Numbered from the stretch's first letter, positions 34,224 to 46,340 are shown. The stretch is 64,000 nt of DNA from Monarcha castaneiventris obscurior (GCA_026261815.1 JAMPIT010000544.1:1-64000); one strand, 5' to 3'. The notes: generated by a model not told the origin, from the letters alone. Made by a program: numbers and translations.

Positions 34224-35221
34224 GTAAGTGCATGATCTGAACAAGAGTATTTTGGGAAGTATTGGAGAATCCGATGCTTGGAATGGGCAGTGTGTAATTA
34301 CCCTGGGAGGGGAATCTCCTTCCACATCTACTGCTTCTAGGGCTGAAATGAGAGTGTGGCTGGAACATTTAGTGGAAACAGAGCAGCAAGAAGAAGTCAG
34401 GGTTTTTTTGTAAGGTCAGAGAGTTCATGGAGAGTAGCTGTTATAAGAGGAGTCTTTCCAGGAACTATAGTAAATTTCTACTTGCACAATGGATGCAAGG
34501 ATTAAATTCCCAGTGAAATGGAAACCAGTGTGGAGTGCTAGAAAGATGACAAATCTTTCACCAAACTACAGAGCTATCTCATTTCTCAAGTTGCTTGACC
34601 TTCATGGTATTCCTTGGTAGAAGGAGATACTGCAGACAGTGTAAAAGAATGGATTTTCCTTGTGCTTTTCACATTTATCCCTTTTGAAAAGCACCACGAG
34701 GTCTCCCCAGGTGTGGAATTACATGAGCAAGAAAGGAGAAGATGGCTCTTCAGAGAACTGGCAAGTCTCTGTCCTATAAAAAAGTGATTTAATATCTGTA
34801 AACAGGTATAGAAAAGCCTGCAGAAGTTCTGCTTGTGGGAAATACTGGGCCAGGTGTCCTTGCCAGATACTGCCCCCAGTCACATCTTCCCCTGCAAAAG
34901 CGCTCAGGACTGGGGAGTGCAGTGCTCCTGGGAATGTCTGTCTTTCCAAAGCACAACTTTGAAAATCGATGTCAACTCTATGATTTCTGTAGGGAGGGCC
35001 TGAATTGATTCCTGGCTGTGTCAAAGCCTCCCATGATAAGGGCACTTCATCTTTTGTGATCTGTAAAAGGTATTGAAACATAACCTGCAAGGAGACAGAG
35101 TAGTGAGAACCCAGCTTCATTTTGTGGGGATCTCTAACAGGCACTTTGCACGTGCAGTTTTATTTTGATGACAAATGGAATCTCCTGCCCTGGAAGCTGA
35201 AATGTGCAGAAGAGCATGGGG

Positions 35222-35312
35222 GGTTTTTGTAAGGGAGTGTTTGACTGTGGATATTCAGGAAATACAAACAGACTGACCTTTGGAAGTGGAACCAGACTGC
35301 TGGTAAAGCCCA
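35222..35312 (+). other. TRAJ: J-alpha segment with 12-RSS
   Basis: Nonamer GGTTTTTGT, 12-bp spacer, heptamer GACTGTG. J (35,250-35,312) reads YSGNTNRLTFGSGTRLLVKP; donor GTAGGT. Confidence 0.9.
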
Positions 35313-35942
35313 GTAGGTATCTCTTCACCAATGACAGACCGAATCTTTTAGGTTTTCTGTTAGATCTTCCTTAAAATACAAAGGGAAAATCTTCTTTTTA
35401 ACATGAAGGAAAGGTGGCAAGGGGGAGGAGAGCACATTCTGGGCTGTTAGCTTCTAACTGCTTTGCCATGTTGCTGTGAGTAGAACAGCTCAGAAGTTGC
35501 TCCTGTGCTGAAAATCAGTGAATGTGTTTGTGCTGTGGAGCACCTCAGTAAGAGGAACCCTTCAGGTAATGTATTTGAGATTAGCATTCATGAAAAGCCT
35601 TTGTTTACTCAGATTAGATAGAGCTGGTTTCTGGGACTTGGGTCTGGATCCCTTACTGGGTTCCTTGTCAGGTAAACAAACAAGAAAAATTAGAACCTTA
35701 GATTGGCTTTCTCTGGAAGTTTCTGTTTAATTTTTTTTCTGCTTCTTTCTCTTATGGGTCTGGTCCCTTGCTTAGCTTCTGAGATTGACTAACTCCTGAT
35801 CTGCCTGACTCCTTCTTTAGGCCATGAGAAGTTTTAGAAACAGCTCTGTGAGTTGTTTTAAAAAGTGGTGGAAAATTTATCCCCTTTTGAAATGTCAGAC
35901 AGTGTGTTCTGGCTGTTAAAGGCTGAGGCTTCTCTCCTTTAG

Positions 35943-36033
35943 CATTTTTGTATAGAGGTTGATAACTGTGTGATAACTGAGTCTTCCTGGAAACTCACCT
36001 TTGGGAGAGGCACAAAACTAATTCTGAAATCAG
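35943..36033 (+). other. TRAJ: J-alpha segment with 12-RSS
   Basis: Nonamer CATTTTTGT, 12-bp spacer, heptamer AACTGTG. J (35,971-36,033) reads TESSWKLTFGRGTKLILKS; donor GTACAT. Confidence 0.85.
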
Positions 36034-36331
36034 GTACATCTGAAAACAAATATTTGTTTCACGTTATAAGTGCAAGCCTGAGATTCTCCTCTATCCTAAG
36101 CATTGCAAAAATTGTTCAACATAAACACTGCCCGAGAACTTCAACCGTGTTATGCTAACAGGGTTTGGGTTTCTACTGCATTCAGAATTGTTTCTGTCTG
36201 GAAAGATCAGAGGTATGCAACTGGCAAAACATCCTAAATTAGACTCAAATGTATGTGACAAGGGTGACATCTGTTTTCCCTCTTGATCTCTTGAAAAACA
36301 CACGTATTTGTGTGGACCCAAAGTTGTGTGT

Positions 36332-36422
36332 GGTTTTTGTTAGTGAGTGTGTCACTGTGTGAATTCAGGATCTGGCTGGAAAGTGACCTTTGGAAGTGGG
36401 ACACTGCTGATAGTGAAACCAG
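36332..36422 (+). other. TRAJ: J-alpha segment with consensus 12-RSS
   Basis: Perfect nonamer GGTTTTTGT and heptamer CACTGTG with 12-bp spacer. J (36,360-36,422) reads NSGSGWKVTFGSGTLLIVKP; donor GTAGGT. Confidence 0.92.
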
Positions 36423-37211
36423 GTAGGTGAAAACCTGAAGGCAGTTAAGGATAGGAAAGCCTAATTCCTCTTTCCAGGAAAGCATTGAAACAGCCATTAA
36501 AATTCCATCCTTCTTTCCTTCTGAGAGCAATTGAAGGTCACAGGTTGACCTTCCATCAGAGGAAAAAAAAATCATTATAAAGCTAAATACCTGCTTGGGG
36601 GACTGGATTTTCCTGTGCTGTGTGTGTCATTGAGAGCCGTGACATTTGTGAGTCATTTTCTTCACTACTGCCTCTTCCCAGAAATCTCCCAGTCCTGCAG
36701 ACCTCTCACTGTCCTTTCATTTCCATTGTCCAGAACCCAGGCAAGGTCCTCATTAATTCCCAGAAGCTGCAGTTCCTTCTTTGCTGGGAAAACTGTCTTA
36801 GCCTTTGCTCTGTTGCTCCTACTTCTGGCTACAGAGAGGTTTCCATCCTGGTTTACTCCCTCACAATAAAAAAAAGCTGGGCTGGCATGGAAAGACGTTG
36901 GAACAGGCAGTGCATTTTTATTTGGGGAAACAAGAAATGTGTTTTGAAGCTGTGCAGGAAGGTCCAAGAGGAGATCTCTGCTTTTAATGCTGATCTAATG
37001 CTGAAGGAGGAATTTTGCTGTGCGATTTCTTTGCATGAATGAAGGAGAAAAGTTTCAGTCAGTGGCCATCACTGTCCAAACTGAACGAGACCATAAACTA
37101 GGAAAAGTCTTTACAGAAAATGTAAGTTAAAGTGGCCAAGGAATTAATTTGGGTAGACTAAGTTAAAAGGAATGTCAAGTAGGACCTAATTAGGTACCAG
37201 GGGAAAAAAGG

Positions 37212-37299
37212 GGTTTTTGTTATGAGGGCAAACACTGTGTGAATAACTATGGAAACAAAATCACCTTTGAAAGCGGAGTGCAGCTAAGGGTAAAACCAA
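37212..37299 (+). other. TRAJ: J-alpha segment, motif FESG, with consensus 12-RSS
   Basis: Perfect GGTTTTTGT, 12-bp spacer and CACTGTG. J (37,240-37,299) reads NNYGNKITFESGVQLRVKP; donor GTAAGG. The first glycine is Glu (GGA to GAA) and GT is GV, so the RSS is perfect but the protein motif is damaged. Confidence 0.8.
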
Positions 37300-37564
37300 G
37301 TAAGGTTTAAACCATTTTTTGCTCAATATTGTATATATAAAGAAGAAATATACAAAAAGTCATACTAGTGATGAGAGCTGAAGAGAGGTCTGCTAAGGTA
37401 TGTCCTCAATTGCCCTGTCAATGATCCATGTCCTTCCTTTCAGTTATGCAATGTGGGGTCCTGGCCACATGTGCTCAGGGCATTTTGTGCTATGTCCATG
37501 CCAGCAGGGCCTGCTTTCCTCTCTCAGCATGAGGATGAGCTTTTTTTCTGGCTGAGCTGAAAAC

Positions 37565-37623
37565 TGCTGTGTGAGCTGTGGCACAAGCTCACACTGGCAA
37601 AGGGACACGGCTTCAAATTCCAG
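37565..37623 (+). pseudogene. TRAJ: Decayed J-alpha
   Basis: Heptamer TGCTGTG (37,565-37,571) as in neighbouring J segments, and a 3' end reading GKGTRLQIP. The J phenylalanine is Thr, the nonamer is unrecognisable, and the donor reads GTTGAT. Confidence 0.5.
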
Positions 37624-37951
37624 TTGATAAGTGCACTCACTTTCTTGTTAAATCATTCCACGTGGGGCAAAACTGCCCCATGTCCAGTGGGATTCCCAGG
37701 ATACTCTTCATGGGCAGCTGGTCTTTCAGCTATGGGGTTACAAGCCACCTTCTCTTCCCTGAGACAGGCTTAGGCATTGGGCAGAAACAGCAGTGCTCCC
37801 AACCAGGGTTTGCACCCACAGGTCCAACAGTGCTCTTGATCAAACAGGAAGATCATGGGAGTTCTTCAGTTCAGGCTGTGGCTGAAATCTTGAGACTTTC
37901 AGCACTGTCCAGCAGGGCTGTAGGTGACAAGCATTGTGGGGTGGTGGGGAA

Positions 37952-38045
37952 GGTTTTTGTCAGGGGAGGAAATGCTGTGTGAACACAGGATCGAGTGTTT
38001 ATAAACTTACCTTTGGCTCTGGAACGAGACTCACGGTTTGGCCAC
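37952..38045 (+). other. TRAJ: J-alpha segment with 12-RSS (duplicated pair, first copy)
   Basis: Nonamer GGTTTTTGT, 12-bp spacer, heptamer TGCTGTG. J (37,980-38,045) ends SSVYKLTFGSGTRLTVWP; donor GTAAGT. The J is identical to the one at 39,766-39,831. Confidence 0.9.
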
Positions 38046-38405
38046 GTAAGTCCAACGCTGGTCCTGCACTTTCTGTTCTGTTTGAGGTCGTTCTCTGGGG
38101 GACTGAGAGCAGCAGCCTGGCTGGGGTTTGGTCATCTCTGTGTGTCCATAGCCAGGGGTGGACTTGGCTTTCAGGGAGGGTCCAAACCAAGCCTCCTTGC
38201 TCTCCGTGTGACTGGGATGCACAAAGTGGCCACACGCAGCTCCCAGAGGTGCCAGCTGCCCGTGGCAGGGCTGTCCTGTGCCCCTGCATCCCCGTGAGGC
38301 ACAGCATCCAGTGCCAGGCACTGTCTCCCTTCTGCTGCCCATCCGAGCGTGGCCATGGCTGGGCAAAGGCTGGCAGAGAGGTGCTGCTCTGCAGGGGCTC
38401 GCTGG

Positions 38406-38498
38406 GCTTTTTGTAAGGGCAGGAAATGCTGTGTGATTATAGCTCTGGCTACGACAAGGTGACCTTTGGCTCAGGGACCCGACTGTCCATCCAGCCCA
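38406..38498 (+). other. TRAJ: J-alpha segment with 12-RSS
   Basis: Nonamer GCTTTTTGT, 12-bp spacer, heptamer TGCTGTG. J (38,434-38,498) ends SSGYDKVTFGSGTRLSIQP; donor GTGAGT. One of three related copies (also 39,321 and 40,220). Confidence 0.9.
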
Positions 38499-39292
38499 GT
38501 GAGTGAGCAGCTTTCCTGTGTGTTCTTTGTCCTAAGTCCTTGAGTGTCCACTGGTTGTTTGGAGGGGCACAGTTTTGGGAAGCACAATGTTTGCACCCCT
38601 GCCACTCCCCAGGTGTCCCTTGGATTTGCTGTTTCCCACCTGTTCCCCCCGCTTTTGCTCCTGCGTGCTCTGTTACAGAGTCAAAGCTTCTTTGCCTGCC
38701 CATTCCCATTCCCCTCTTCCCTCTGAGCATGGATGGGTGTCTATGTCCCAGAAAACTGACACTTCACCTGGGACACCTCTTCCCACCCACCCTGCAGTGG
38801 ATCCAGGGCTCCTCTGGCTCTCCAGTGTCACTGTATGCAGCACGGTTTGTGTTGCAGTGGCAGCAGCAGTGTGTGAGCAATGGTGCTGCCCACCAGGACA
38901 CCTCTGGGAGTCGGACAAGGCTCCTGGGGATGCCCAAGAAGTGCTGGCTGAGCAGGCACAAGCACCTCATGCTTTTAAATCTCTCTAAGCCCTGGGGAAC
39001 CTGCACCATCAGACTGGGTTCTCTCACCACAGCAGAGATTTCCCACTCTAACAGCAACCCAGGGCACCCTGGAGGCACTGTGGGCACAGTAGGAGGAGGA
39101 GGAGGGGGATGAAGAGGAGGAGAAGGAGTCAGCTCTGCCCAAGCCCTGACCTGATCCCAGGCAGTCTGATTGTAACGCACTGCTCTTGCCCAGGGACCTC
39201 CTGCCTCGTGTCTCCCTTCTGCTGCCCATCCGAGCGTGGCCATGGCTGGGCAAAGGCTGGCAGAGAGGTGCTGCTCTGCAGGGGCTCGCTGG

Positions 39293-39379
39293 GCTTTTTG
39301 TAAGGGCAGGAAATGCTGTGTGATTCTGGCTACAACAAGGTGACCTTTGGCACGGGGACCCGACTGTCCATCCAGCCCA
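39293..39379 (+). other. TRAJ: J-alpha segment with 12-RSS
   Basis: Same RSS as the preceding J. J (39,321-39,379) reads DSGYNKVTFGTGTRLSIQP; donor GTGAGT. Shares about 250 bp of flank with the 38.4-kb J. Confidence 0.9.
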
Positions 39380-39737
39380 GTGAGTGAGCAGCTTTCCTGT
39401 GTGTTCTTTGTCCTAAGTCCTTGAGTGTCCACTGGAGAGTCTTCCAGGCAGAGTTGTTGTGTTGTTGTCATTTTTGTTAGGGGAGGGAGAATACAGCTGT
39501 CACTTCATTGAATGCAGATGATGCAGAGGAGTCTCTGAGATGGGGAACCTGCAGGAGATACCCTCTCGTTTATCCCAGAGCATGAGCAGCAGCTGTTCAG
39601 GCAGGGGCTTGTACTTGGAGGGGCAACAGTGCCCTTGGTGCTGCAATCAGACCATGGGAGCTCTTCAGTTCAGGCTGTGGCTGAATCCTCGTGTCCAGCA
39701 GGGCTGTGGGTGACCAGTTCTGTGGGGTGATGGGGAA

Positions 39738-39831
39738 GGTTTTTGTTAGGGGAGGAAATGCTGTGTGAACACAGGATCGAGTGTTTATAAACTTACCTTT
39801 GGCTCTGGAACGAGACTCACGGTTTGGCCAC
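39738..39831 (+). other. TRAJ: J-alpha segment with 12-RSS (duplicated pair, second copy)
   Basis: Nonamer GGTTTTTGT, 12-bp spacer, heptamer TGCTGTG. J (39,766-39,831) encodes the same protein as 37,980-38,045; donor GTAAGT. Confidence 0.9.
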
Positions 39832-40191
39832 GTAAGTCCAACGCTGGTCCTGCACTTTCTGTTCTGTTTGAGGTCGTTCTCTGGGGGACTGAGAGCAGCA
39901 GCCTGGCTGGGGTTTGGTCATCTCTGTGTGTCCATAGCCAGGGGTGGACTTGGCTTTCAGGGAGGGTCCAAACCAAGCCTCCTTGCTCTCCGTGTGACTG
40001 GGATGCACAAAGTGGCCACACGCAGCTCCCAGAGGTGCCAGCTGCCCGTGGCAGGGCTGTCCTGTGCCCCTGCATCCCCGTGAGGAACAGCATCCAGTGC
40101 CAGGCACTGTCTCCCTTCTGCTGCCCATCTGAGCGTGGCCATGGCTGGGCAAAGGCTGGCAGAGAGGTGCTGCTCTGCAGGGGCTTGCTGG

Positions 40192-40284
40192 GCTTTTTGT
40201 AAGGGCAGGAAATGCTGTGTGATTATAGCTCTGGCTACGGCAAGGTGACCTTTGGCTCAGGGACCCGACTGTCCATCCAGCCCA
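40192..40284 (+). other. TRAJ: J-alpha segment with 12-RSS
   Basis: Nonamer GCTTTTTGT, 12-bp spacer, heptamer TGCTGTG. J (40,220-40,284) ends SSGYGKVTFGSGTRLSIQP, one residue (D to G) different from 38,434-38,498; donor GTGAGT. Confidence 0.9.
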
Positions 40285-40937
40285 GTGAGTGAGCAGCTTT
40301 CCTGTGTGTTCTTTGTCCTAAGTCCTTGAGGTGCTGCAGGAGATGTAGCTCCCAGCTGGCAGCCAGATCTGGGTTTGTGTCAAGTGCTCTGCTCTTGTGG
40401 CAACAGCCCCAGTTCACCTTGGGCTCAGGGCTCAGTCCCCATCTGGCCAAGGAAGCAGCTCAATGCCTGACTGCTGCAATCTCACCCAGCAATTCTGTCC
40501 CGGGGCTGGGCTGTGCCTGGGCAATTGAAGGAATGGCCCAGCTGAAATGTAGAGCAAGGCTTGGAATGCTGGAACACCTCTGGCATTGCAAAGATGCCTC
40601 CTGGAGCTGGAAATCTGGGCTGCTGGGAAGGTGGGCTGTGTCAGGGACCCTGAGCCCAGGCTGGGTCCAGCTGCTTCTTTCCTTCCCTTTTGCCATTCCA
40701 GTGCAAGCAGTCTTTGGGGCAGGGATCACAAACTGGGCCCTGATAACGGAGGGGTTGGTTCTTCCCATCTCGGACGTGTTCAGTGGCCATAAACAAATGC
40801 AGTTATCCCCAGGGATGTGGACAGAGAAATTGGGTTTGGGCAAAGAGAGGCCAGAGGGGGATGTGTGGAAATCTGTGTGGGTGTTTAGAGGCTCTTGCAG
40901 GGGCAGCTCCAGCACTGAGGGGGCTGGATGGAGAGGC

Positions 40938-41028
40938 CCATTTTGTAAAGAGCTGTCACACAGTGTGAGTTCTACAGGCTGGGGAAAACTGACCTGGGGG
41001 AGTGGAACCAGACTTGTCATTGTCCCAG
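40938..41028 (+). other. TRAJ: J-alpha segment, motif WGSG, with 12-RSS
   Basis: Nonamer CCATTTTGT (40,938-40,946), 12-bp spacer, heptamer CACAGTG. J (40,966-41,028) reads SSTGWGKLTWGSGTRLVIVP; donor GTGAGT. Trp in place of Phe also occurs in some mammalian J-alpha. Part of a 760-bp duplication with 45,769-46,530. Confidence 0.88.
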
Positions 41029-41772
41029 GTGAGTTGTGTCTCCTTTGAGCCAGGGTGGGCTCAATACATACAATGCTGTTCTCCAGCTGCACCAAGAGCA
41101 GTGCAGGGGCTTTGTGGAGGAATTTGGTTGCAACTTCACCCAGCAATTCTGTCCGGGGGCTGTGCTCCAGCAGCAGCAGCACAGGACAAGCACCCAGGAG
41201 AGGAAAGGGAACCCGAGCTCCCAGGGAAAGGGAACGTTGGTGCTGAACTGGGAAACCCCTGGCCAGAGTGGGTTTCACACCCGAGCAAGAGCAAGCCCTT
41301 TGGGCACTGTGCTGGCAAGTCTCAGTGCCAGGAAAGGACAGGTATTCTGCAAACAGCCCCAGAAAAGCAGCCCTGAGGTTTTCTCTTTGCCTCCTCTCAG
41401 CGTTGCAGTTCCTGAGGCCAAAGGCATCTCCTGTCCCAGGGGCTCATCCCTGTCCTCCCAGAAGGAGCCCAGAGCAGGTGAGAGGCAGCCTGAGCCCTGG
41501 GTTCCTGCAGGAGTGTCTCACATTGAGTGGACACCTCCACAGCCAAGCTCCAGCTGGGGCCAGGGACAAAGCTGCCTCTTGTGCCAAGTGCCTTTGCTGC
41601 TGCTGCTTCTCCCCTCCAGGCTCTCTCGCTGCATTGCTGCCCTTGTGCACCTTAAGGTCGTCCAGAGCAGTCAGGGCTGTGGGATACAGACACAGATAAT
41701 TTGAGTTTCCCCAGCTCTGGCAGGGCTGGGCAAAGGCTGGGGGAGAGGTGCTGCTCTGAGGAGGCTCCTTGG

Positions 41773-41856
41773 GCTTTTTGTTAGGGGAGGAAATGCTGTG
41801 TGACAGCAACTTCAAGCTGACCTTTGGCTCAGGGACCAGACTGTCCATCCAGCCCA
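41773..41856 (+). other. TRAJ: J-alpha segment with 12-RSS
   Basis: Nonamer GCTTTTTGT, 12-bp spacer, heptamer TGCTGTG. J (41,801-41,856) reads DSNFKLTFGSGTRLSIQP; donor GTGAGT. Confidence 0.9.
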
Positions 41857-43290
41857 GTGAGTGTTCAGCTTTCCTGTGTCTCCTCTATCAAAAATCCTTG
41901 AGTGTCCCCTGGAGTACCCTGTGGACACTGGTGTTTTGTGAATGATTAAGCAGATTGGGAGCAAAGCAGAGATGCTGCTTCATTTATTGCTGCTGATATA
42001 AACGTTCTGGGGAGTTTCTGAGATGGTGGAAATTCACAAAAGTTCCTACTTGCACAAGGAACTGTCCTTGAAACAAGGGTTCAGGTATGGATTTTCCCTT
42101 GTTCTGGCTAACAGCAGTGCCTTCGAGCCTGTTGAATCTGACAGCTGTGCAAGAGCTTTGTCCAAAGACATTTGCAGGGCTGACAGGGACATTTTGTGAT
42201 TGAGCATGTCAAAAATTATACAGTGCAGAGAAAGCAACCCTTTTCCTGTGGAAAGGGAACTGTGCTTTCAGTGGGATCCCACAGGCAGCCAGTGGCATGG
42301 GAACTGGAATTCCTTCATTTTTCTCTTTTTGCTTATGGTTTAGCATTAAAAATCCTGGGAACGTAACAATGAAGCTCTCCAGAAGCCCCCAGCTCTTGTC
42401 TTTAGGTTTGTCCCATTGCTTTGGCTTCCTCGAGGTATTTCACAGTGTCCATGTAAACATAAATGAGGGATTTGCCCCTCACTCTGAGCTGAGATGGGGC
42501 TGTGCTGCAGGCAGGGCCACTCCTTATCCATTGCCAGGCTGGTTTCTGTCTCTGCTGCAGCAGCTCTGGAAGCTGCAGGGATCGGCAGAGTCACAGATGC
42601 AGAACAGGGAAATTATTCAAACGTGGAGTGGAGGACGATCAGAGCGTGCACAAAGGAAGGAGCCCCACATATCCATCTTCATGCAACCAACAGCCCATTT
42701 GATAGAATGTTGTCACTGCACTGCAAATGTGGGCATGAAAGATTTTTTTTACGTAGCACACAATAGTAAATGGAAAGAAATTAGGAGCACGAGTTTAGAC
42801 TTGGAGGTTCAAATAGAAACTAATGTAAGCTAAATGCTCTTAGAAAGGGATGAAATCTTAAATGTAGTTTCTCTGTGTGTTGGAAAATTTTCTGGATACT
42901 TCATGCTTTGAATAGATGCAAGTGATTGGACAAACCTAGAGGGAACACAATATGGTTTCCTTGCTTTAAAATCTAGGGAATTTTCCTTTCTTTGCTTTGG
43001 GGTTTGTTTTTTTAAAATCCTTCAATGATGTTAGGTCATTATTACATGAGAGGAATGCTGTGGTGTAATGACTGCTATAGACAGGCTTGAAAGACTGCCT
43101 GGCTTCTCTTCCTTTCCTCTGAAAATCCCAGACTGCAGAGCAACTCATGCAGAAGTAACAGCTGGATTAGGCACTTAAATACCCATAGCTCCATCTTTCC
43201 ATGAAGCAAATGCTGCATTTTTTGATCAGTTTCCAGTGACTGGATCAGACAACCTGTGTTTGTGGATGTGTAACTGATGGCCTCGAGGGC
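41857..43290. other. J-free spacer
   Basis: No J segment, gene or clear transposon recognised in these 1.4 kb. Confidence 0.4.
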
Positions 43291-43375
43291 GGTTTTTGTT
43301 GGCTCTTTTCTCACTGTGTGAATGATGTCTACAAAGTCGTCTTTGGGAAAGGGACAAAGCTGCTTGTGAAACCAA
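43291..43375 (+). other. TRAJ: J-alpha segment with consensus 12-RSS
   Basis: Perfect GGTTTTTGT, 12-bp spacer and CACTGTG. J (43,319-43,375) reads NDVYKVVFGKGTKLLVKP; donor GTAAGA. Confidence 0.92.
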
Positions 43376-44275
43376 GTAAGAAACATGTTTATCTGTATTT
43401 ACCTCATTTATGGTGGACATAGGTTTGAACAGCAGGTGGGCTTTTAGCACTTGGGAACCCAAGGAATCAGCTGGGTGAAATGCACCATTCTGACCTAAAT
43501 TGCTGTAATCCTTCTTGGATTGTCTGTGCAGCTGGTGTATGGTGGCAGCTGGAGACAGCCCCAAGAGTAGTGGAAATCTGGGCCCTCTGGAAGTAGGAAC
43601 TCATCACGTACTCTGGCCCCAGACCATGCTCATGTTGTTCCCCTCTCTTCTTGCCATTGCAGCCCAGCAAAGCTTTGGGGCAGGGATCACTTCTGGGAAT
43701 GTCTTGGCAGGGCCTGGTGTGCCAGGTCTGCCTGGAAATCCATGGGCTCCTTGTTTTCCTAATGAGGATCTCAAGCAGCTTCGTTACTAAAGGGCCATTT
43801 GCACTGATGAATGTCCTGCAGACAGTGACAGCCACAGGGGAGAGTCTGAGAGAGTGAACTGCCAGGAAATGCCCACCCAAGTGAGCCAGCACTGCCCAGA
43901 GGTGATGCTGTGCTTGGAAACATTTCTGGCTGGAGGACTTCTGCTCCTGAGTGAATACGGAGGCCCAGGCTGCTGATATTGAATCAGTGATCAGGAATTG
44001 TGGTGGAGTTGTGAGGGTTTGAGGTGCTCTGTGACCTCAGCATTCACCTAGAATGTTGCCTCTGGAAGCAGGAGGTGATGGGGGGTACGAGGGAAAACCC
44101 AGCCTGGAGCAGTAGGGACAGGAAAGTTGCATTCACTGCTCTGATAAATCCTCCTGGGCTGTGGTGGAAACTCGTTTGCAGGGGATGGAGTTTGAGTGCG
44201 TGTGCATGGAGGGACTGGACAGACGGAGCCCAGAAGGACACGGTGAATGAGAGGGATTCAGTCTGTGGGGAATTT

Positions 44276-44335
44276 TGCTGTGTGTTCTCTGGCTACAGAA
44301 GGCACCTTGCCTCAGCAAGGCCATGAACTTCCTCC
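44276..44335 (+). pseudogene. TRAJ: Decayed J-alpha
   Basis: Heptamer TGCTGTG (44,276-44,282) followed by SGY and a stretch that aligns, with a gap, to the GACCTTTGGCTCAGGGACC part of the 38.4-kb J family. The frame and FG motif are lost, there is no donor, and no nonamer is visible. Confidence 0.4.
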
Positions 44336-44693
44336 TTCACTGACCCCTGCCAGCCCCTGCTCTCTCCTTGAGCAAACAGAAGTCCTGAGCCCTCTTGCTC
44401 AGGGATAGACAATTCATCCCATGGCCACCCAGACCTCTGGAAATCGGGGTGGGATGCTGATGGCTCTGTCTGGCCCAGCCCAGGGAGCTGCTCCTTTGCT
44501 CCACAGAGGAAAGGATGAATGAACAATGCTCCAGATTGCACCACAATCCCAGCTGCCATCCCGGCTGAGGGTGACATTCCCCAGACACTTCCTTTCAAGG
44601 CTGCAGGGATTCTTGGCTGCCAATACCTGGTGTTGGTTGGCAGGAGCTGATCGGCTGCAGGGGCCTGGGGGAGGAAGTGGCAGCAGAGCTGAT

Positions 44694-44781
44694 GGTTTTT
44701 GTTAGGGTGTGAAGGACTGTGTGACCTCAGGGAGCTACAAACTGGTCCTGGGGACAGGGACATGCCTGGCTGTGAAGCCCA
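44694..44781 (+). other. TRAJ: J-alpha segment, motif LGTG, with 12-RSS
   Basis: Nonamer GGTTTTTGT, 12-bp spacer, heptamer GACTGTG. J (44,722-44,781) reads TSGSYKLVLGTGTCLAVKP; donor GTGAGT. Leu replaces Phe and there is an unpaired Cys. Confidence 0.85.
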
Positions 44782-45313
44782 GTGAGTACAAGTGCTGCCC
44801 AGCTGGGGGAATTCCTGGGCCCTACTATCCCTGTCCTCCCTTCCCAGCTCCCTGAGCACTTCACTTGAGCTGGCTGGAACAGGCATCCCCGGGACAGGAA
44901 GAGAATCTGCTGCTTTGGCCTTTCTTTCCCACTCTGCTCTCCTCTTCCTCGGCAAGCGGATCTGGCTTTGGGCTGCACAAAGTGTGCCCAGTTCCAGGAG
45001 CAACCACGGCTCTCAGAGCCACCTTTGAAACCCACCCACAACCAAAGCTGGGCAATGTCCAGGAGGTCCCTGCACAGGAGCAGCTCCCCCTGATTCTGGG
45101 AAAGCCTTGCCGTGGCTGGGACTTGTCTCCCATGGGTGCTAAAAGTGAGGAAAGGCAAAGGGAACTCAGGCTTGTCAGGCAAGAGCTGGGGAATAGATGT
45201 TGCCTTGTTGCAGGGAATGTCAGCAGACTGGAGCCCGTTGTGTCAGGAAGCTTTGCTGGTGCCTGGATTTGCAGGTGCTTTGTGCTTGAGCCCAAGTGCA
45301 GGGCTGGCAGAGA

Positions 45314-45398
45314 CGTTTTTGCAATGAGATGTGTCAGGGTGTAAATGTCGCAGCCAGAGTAATTTTTGGCAAGGGGACGGTGCTTTCAGTGCTGCCAG
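45314..45398 (+). other. TRAJ: J-alpha segment with 12-RSS
   Basis: Nonamer CGTTTTTGC, 12-bp spacer, heptamer CAGGGTG. J (45,342-45,398) reads NVAARVIFGKGTVLSVLP; donor GTGAGC. Confidence 0.88.
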
Positions 45399-46340
45399 GT
45401 GAGCAAGCCCTTGTCCTGGAAAGTGCAATTGCTTCATTTCTCTCTTGCTCTTGGTTGTGTGGAGGGGCACAGTTTTGGGGAGCACAATGTTTGCACCCCT
45501 GCCATTCCCCAGGTGTCCCTTGGATTTGCTTTTCCCACACGTCCCCCTGCCTTCTGCTCTGTTCCAGCATCAAGATACTTTGTTCTAGACATTCTTGTGC
45601 CTGGAAGCATTCCCAGGAGGAGGTTTTGCTCTATATGGGCTGTGCTGTGGGCATGGTAAAGCCATGCTGAGAGTCCAGCAGTCCAGAGGAGCAGAGGGGA
45701 GCTTTGGGAGAGAGAGACAGATTGATGAACTCGTGCTCAGCGCTTGTGTGTGACTGTGGAAAGTGCCAGATCTGGGTTTGTGTCAAGTGCTCTGCTCTTG
45801 TGGCAACAGCCCCAGTTCACCTTGGGCTCAGGGCTCAGTCCCCATCTGGCCAAGGAAGCAGCTCAATGCCTGACTGCTGCAATCTCACCCAGCAATTCTG
45901 TCCCGGGGCTGGGCTGTGCCTGGGCAATTGAAGGAATGGCCCAGCTGAAATGTAGAGCAAGGCTTGGAATGCTGGAACACCTCTGGCATTGCAAAGATGC
46001 CTCCTGGAGCTGGAAATCTGGGCTGCTGGGAAGGTGGGCTGTGTCAGGGACCCTGAGCCCAGGCTGGGTCCAGCTGCTTCTTTCCTTCCCTTTTGCCATT
46101 CCAGTGCAAGCAGTCTTTGGGGCAGGGATCACAAACTGGGCCCTGATAACGGAGGGGTTGGTTCTTCCCATCTCGGACGTGTTCAGTGGCCATAAACAAA
46201 TGCAGTTATCCCCAGGGATGTGGACAGAGAAATTGGGTTTGGGCAAAGAGAGGCCAGAGGGGGATGTGTGGAAATCTGTGTGGGTGTTTAGAGGCTCTTG
46301 CAGGGGCAGCTCCAGCACTGAGGGGGCTGGATGGAGAGGC

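Noticed and set aside
34400..34430. GGTTTTTTTGT at about 34,400 as a J nonamer
   Set aside because: No heptamer at the right distance and no FGxG downstream.
39470..39500. CATTTTTGT plus spacer as another J-alpha RSS
   Set aside because: No heptamer-like sequence at 12 bp and no J motif after it; at most an RSS relic.
38764..41278. Open frames of 235-272 codons on the minus strand in the J-alpha cluster
   Set aside because: They cover J segments and their duplicated flanks; composition is Pro/Ser/Leu-rich, no domain is visible, and the duplicated blocks explain their recurrence.
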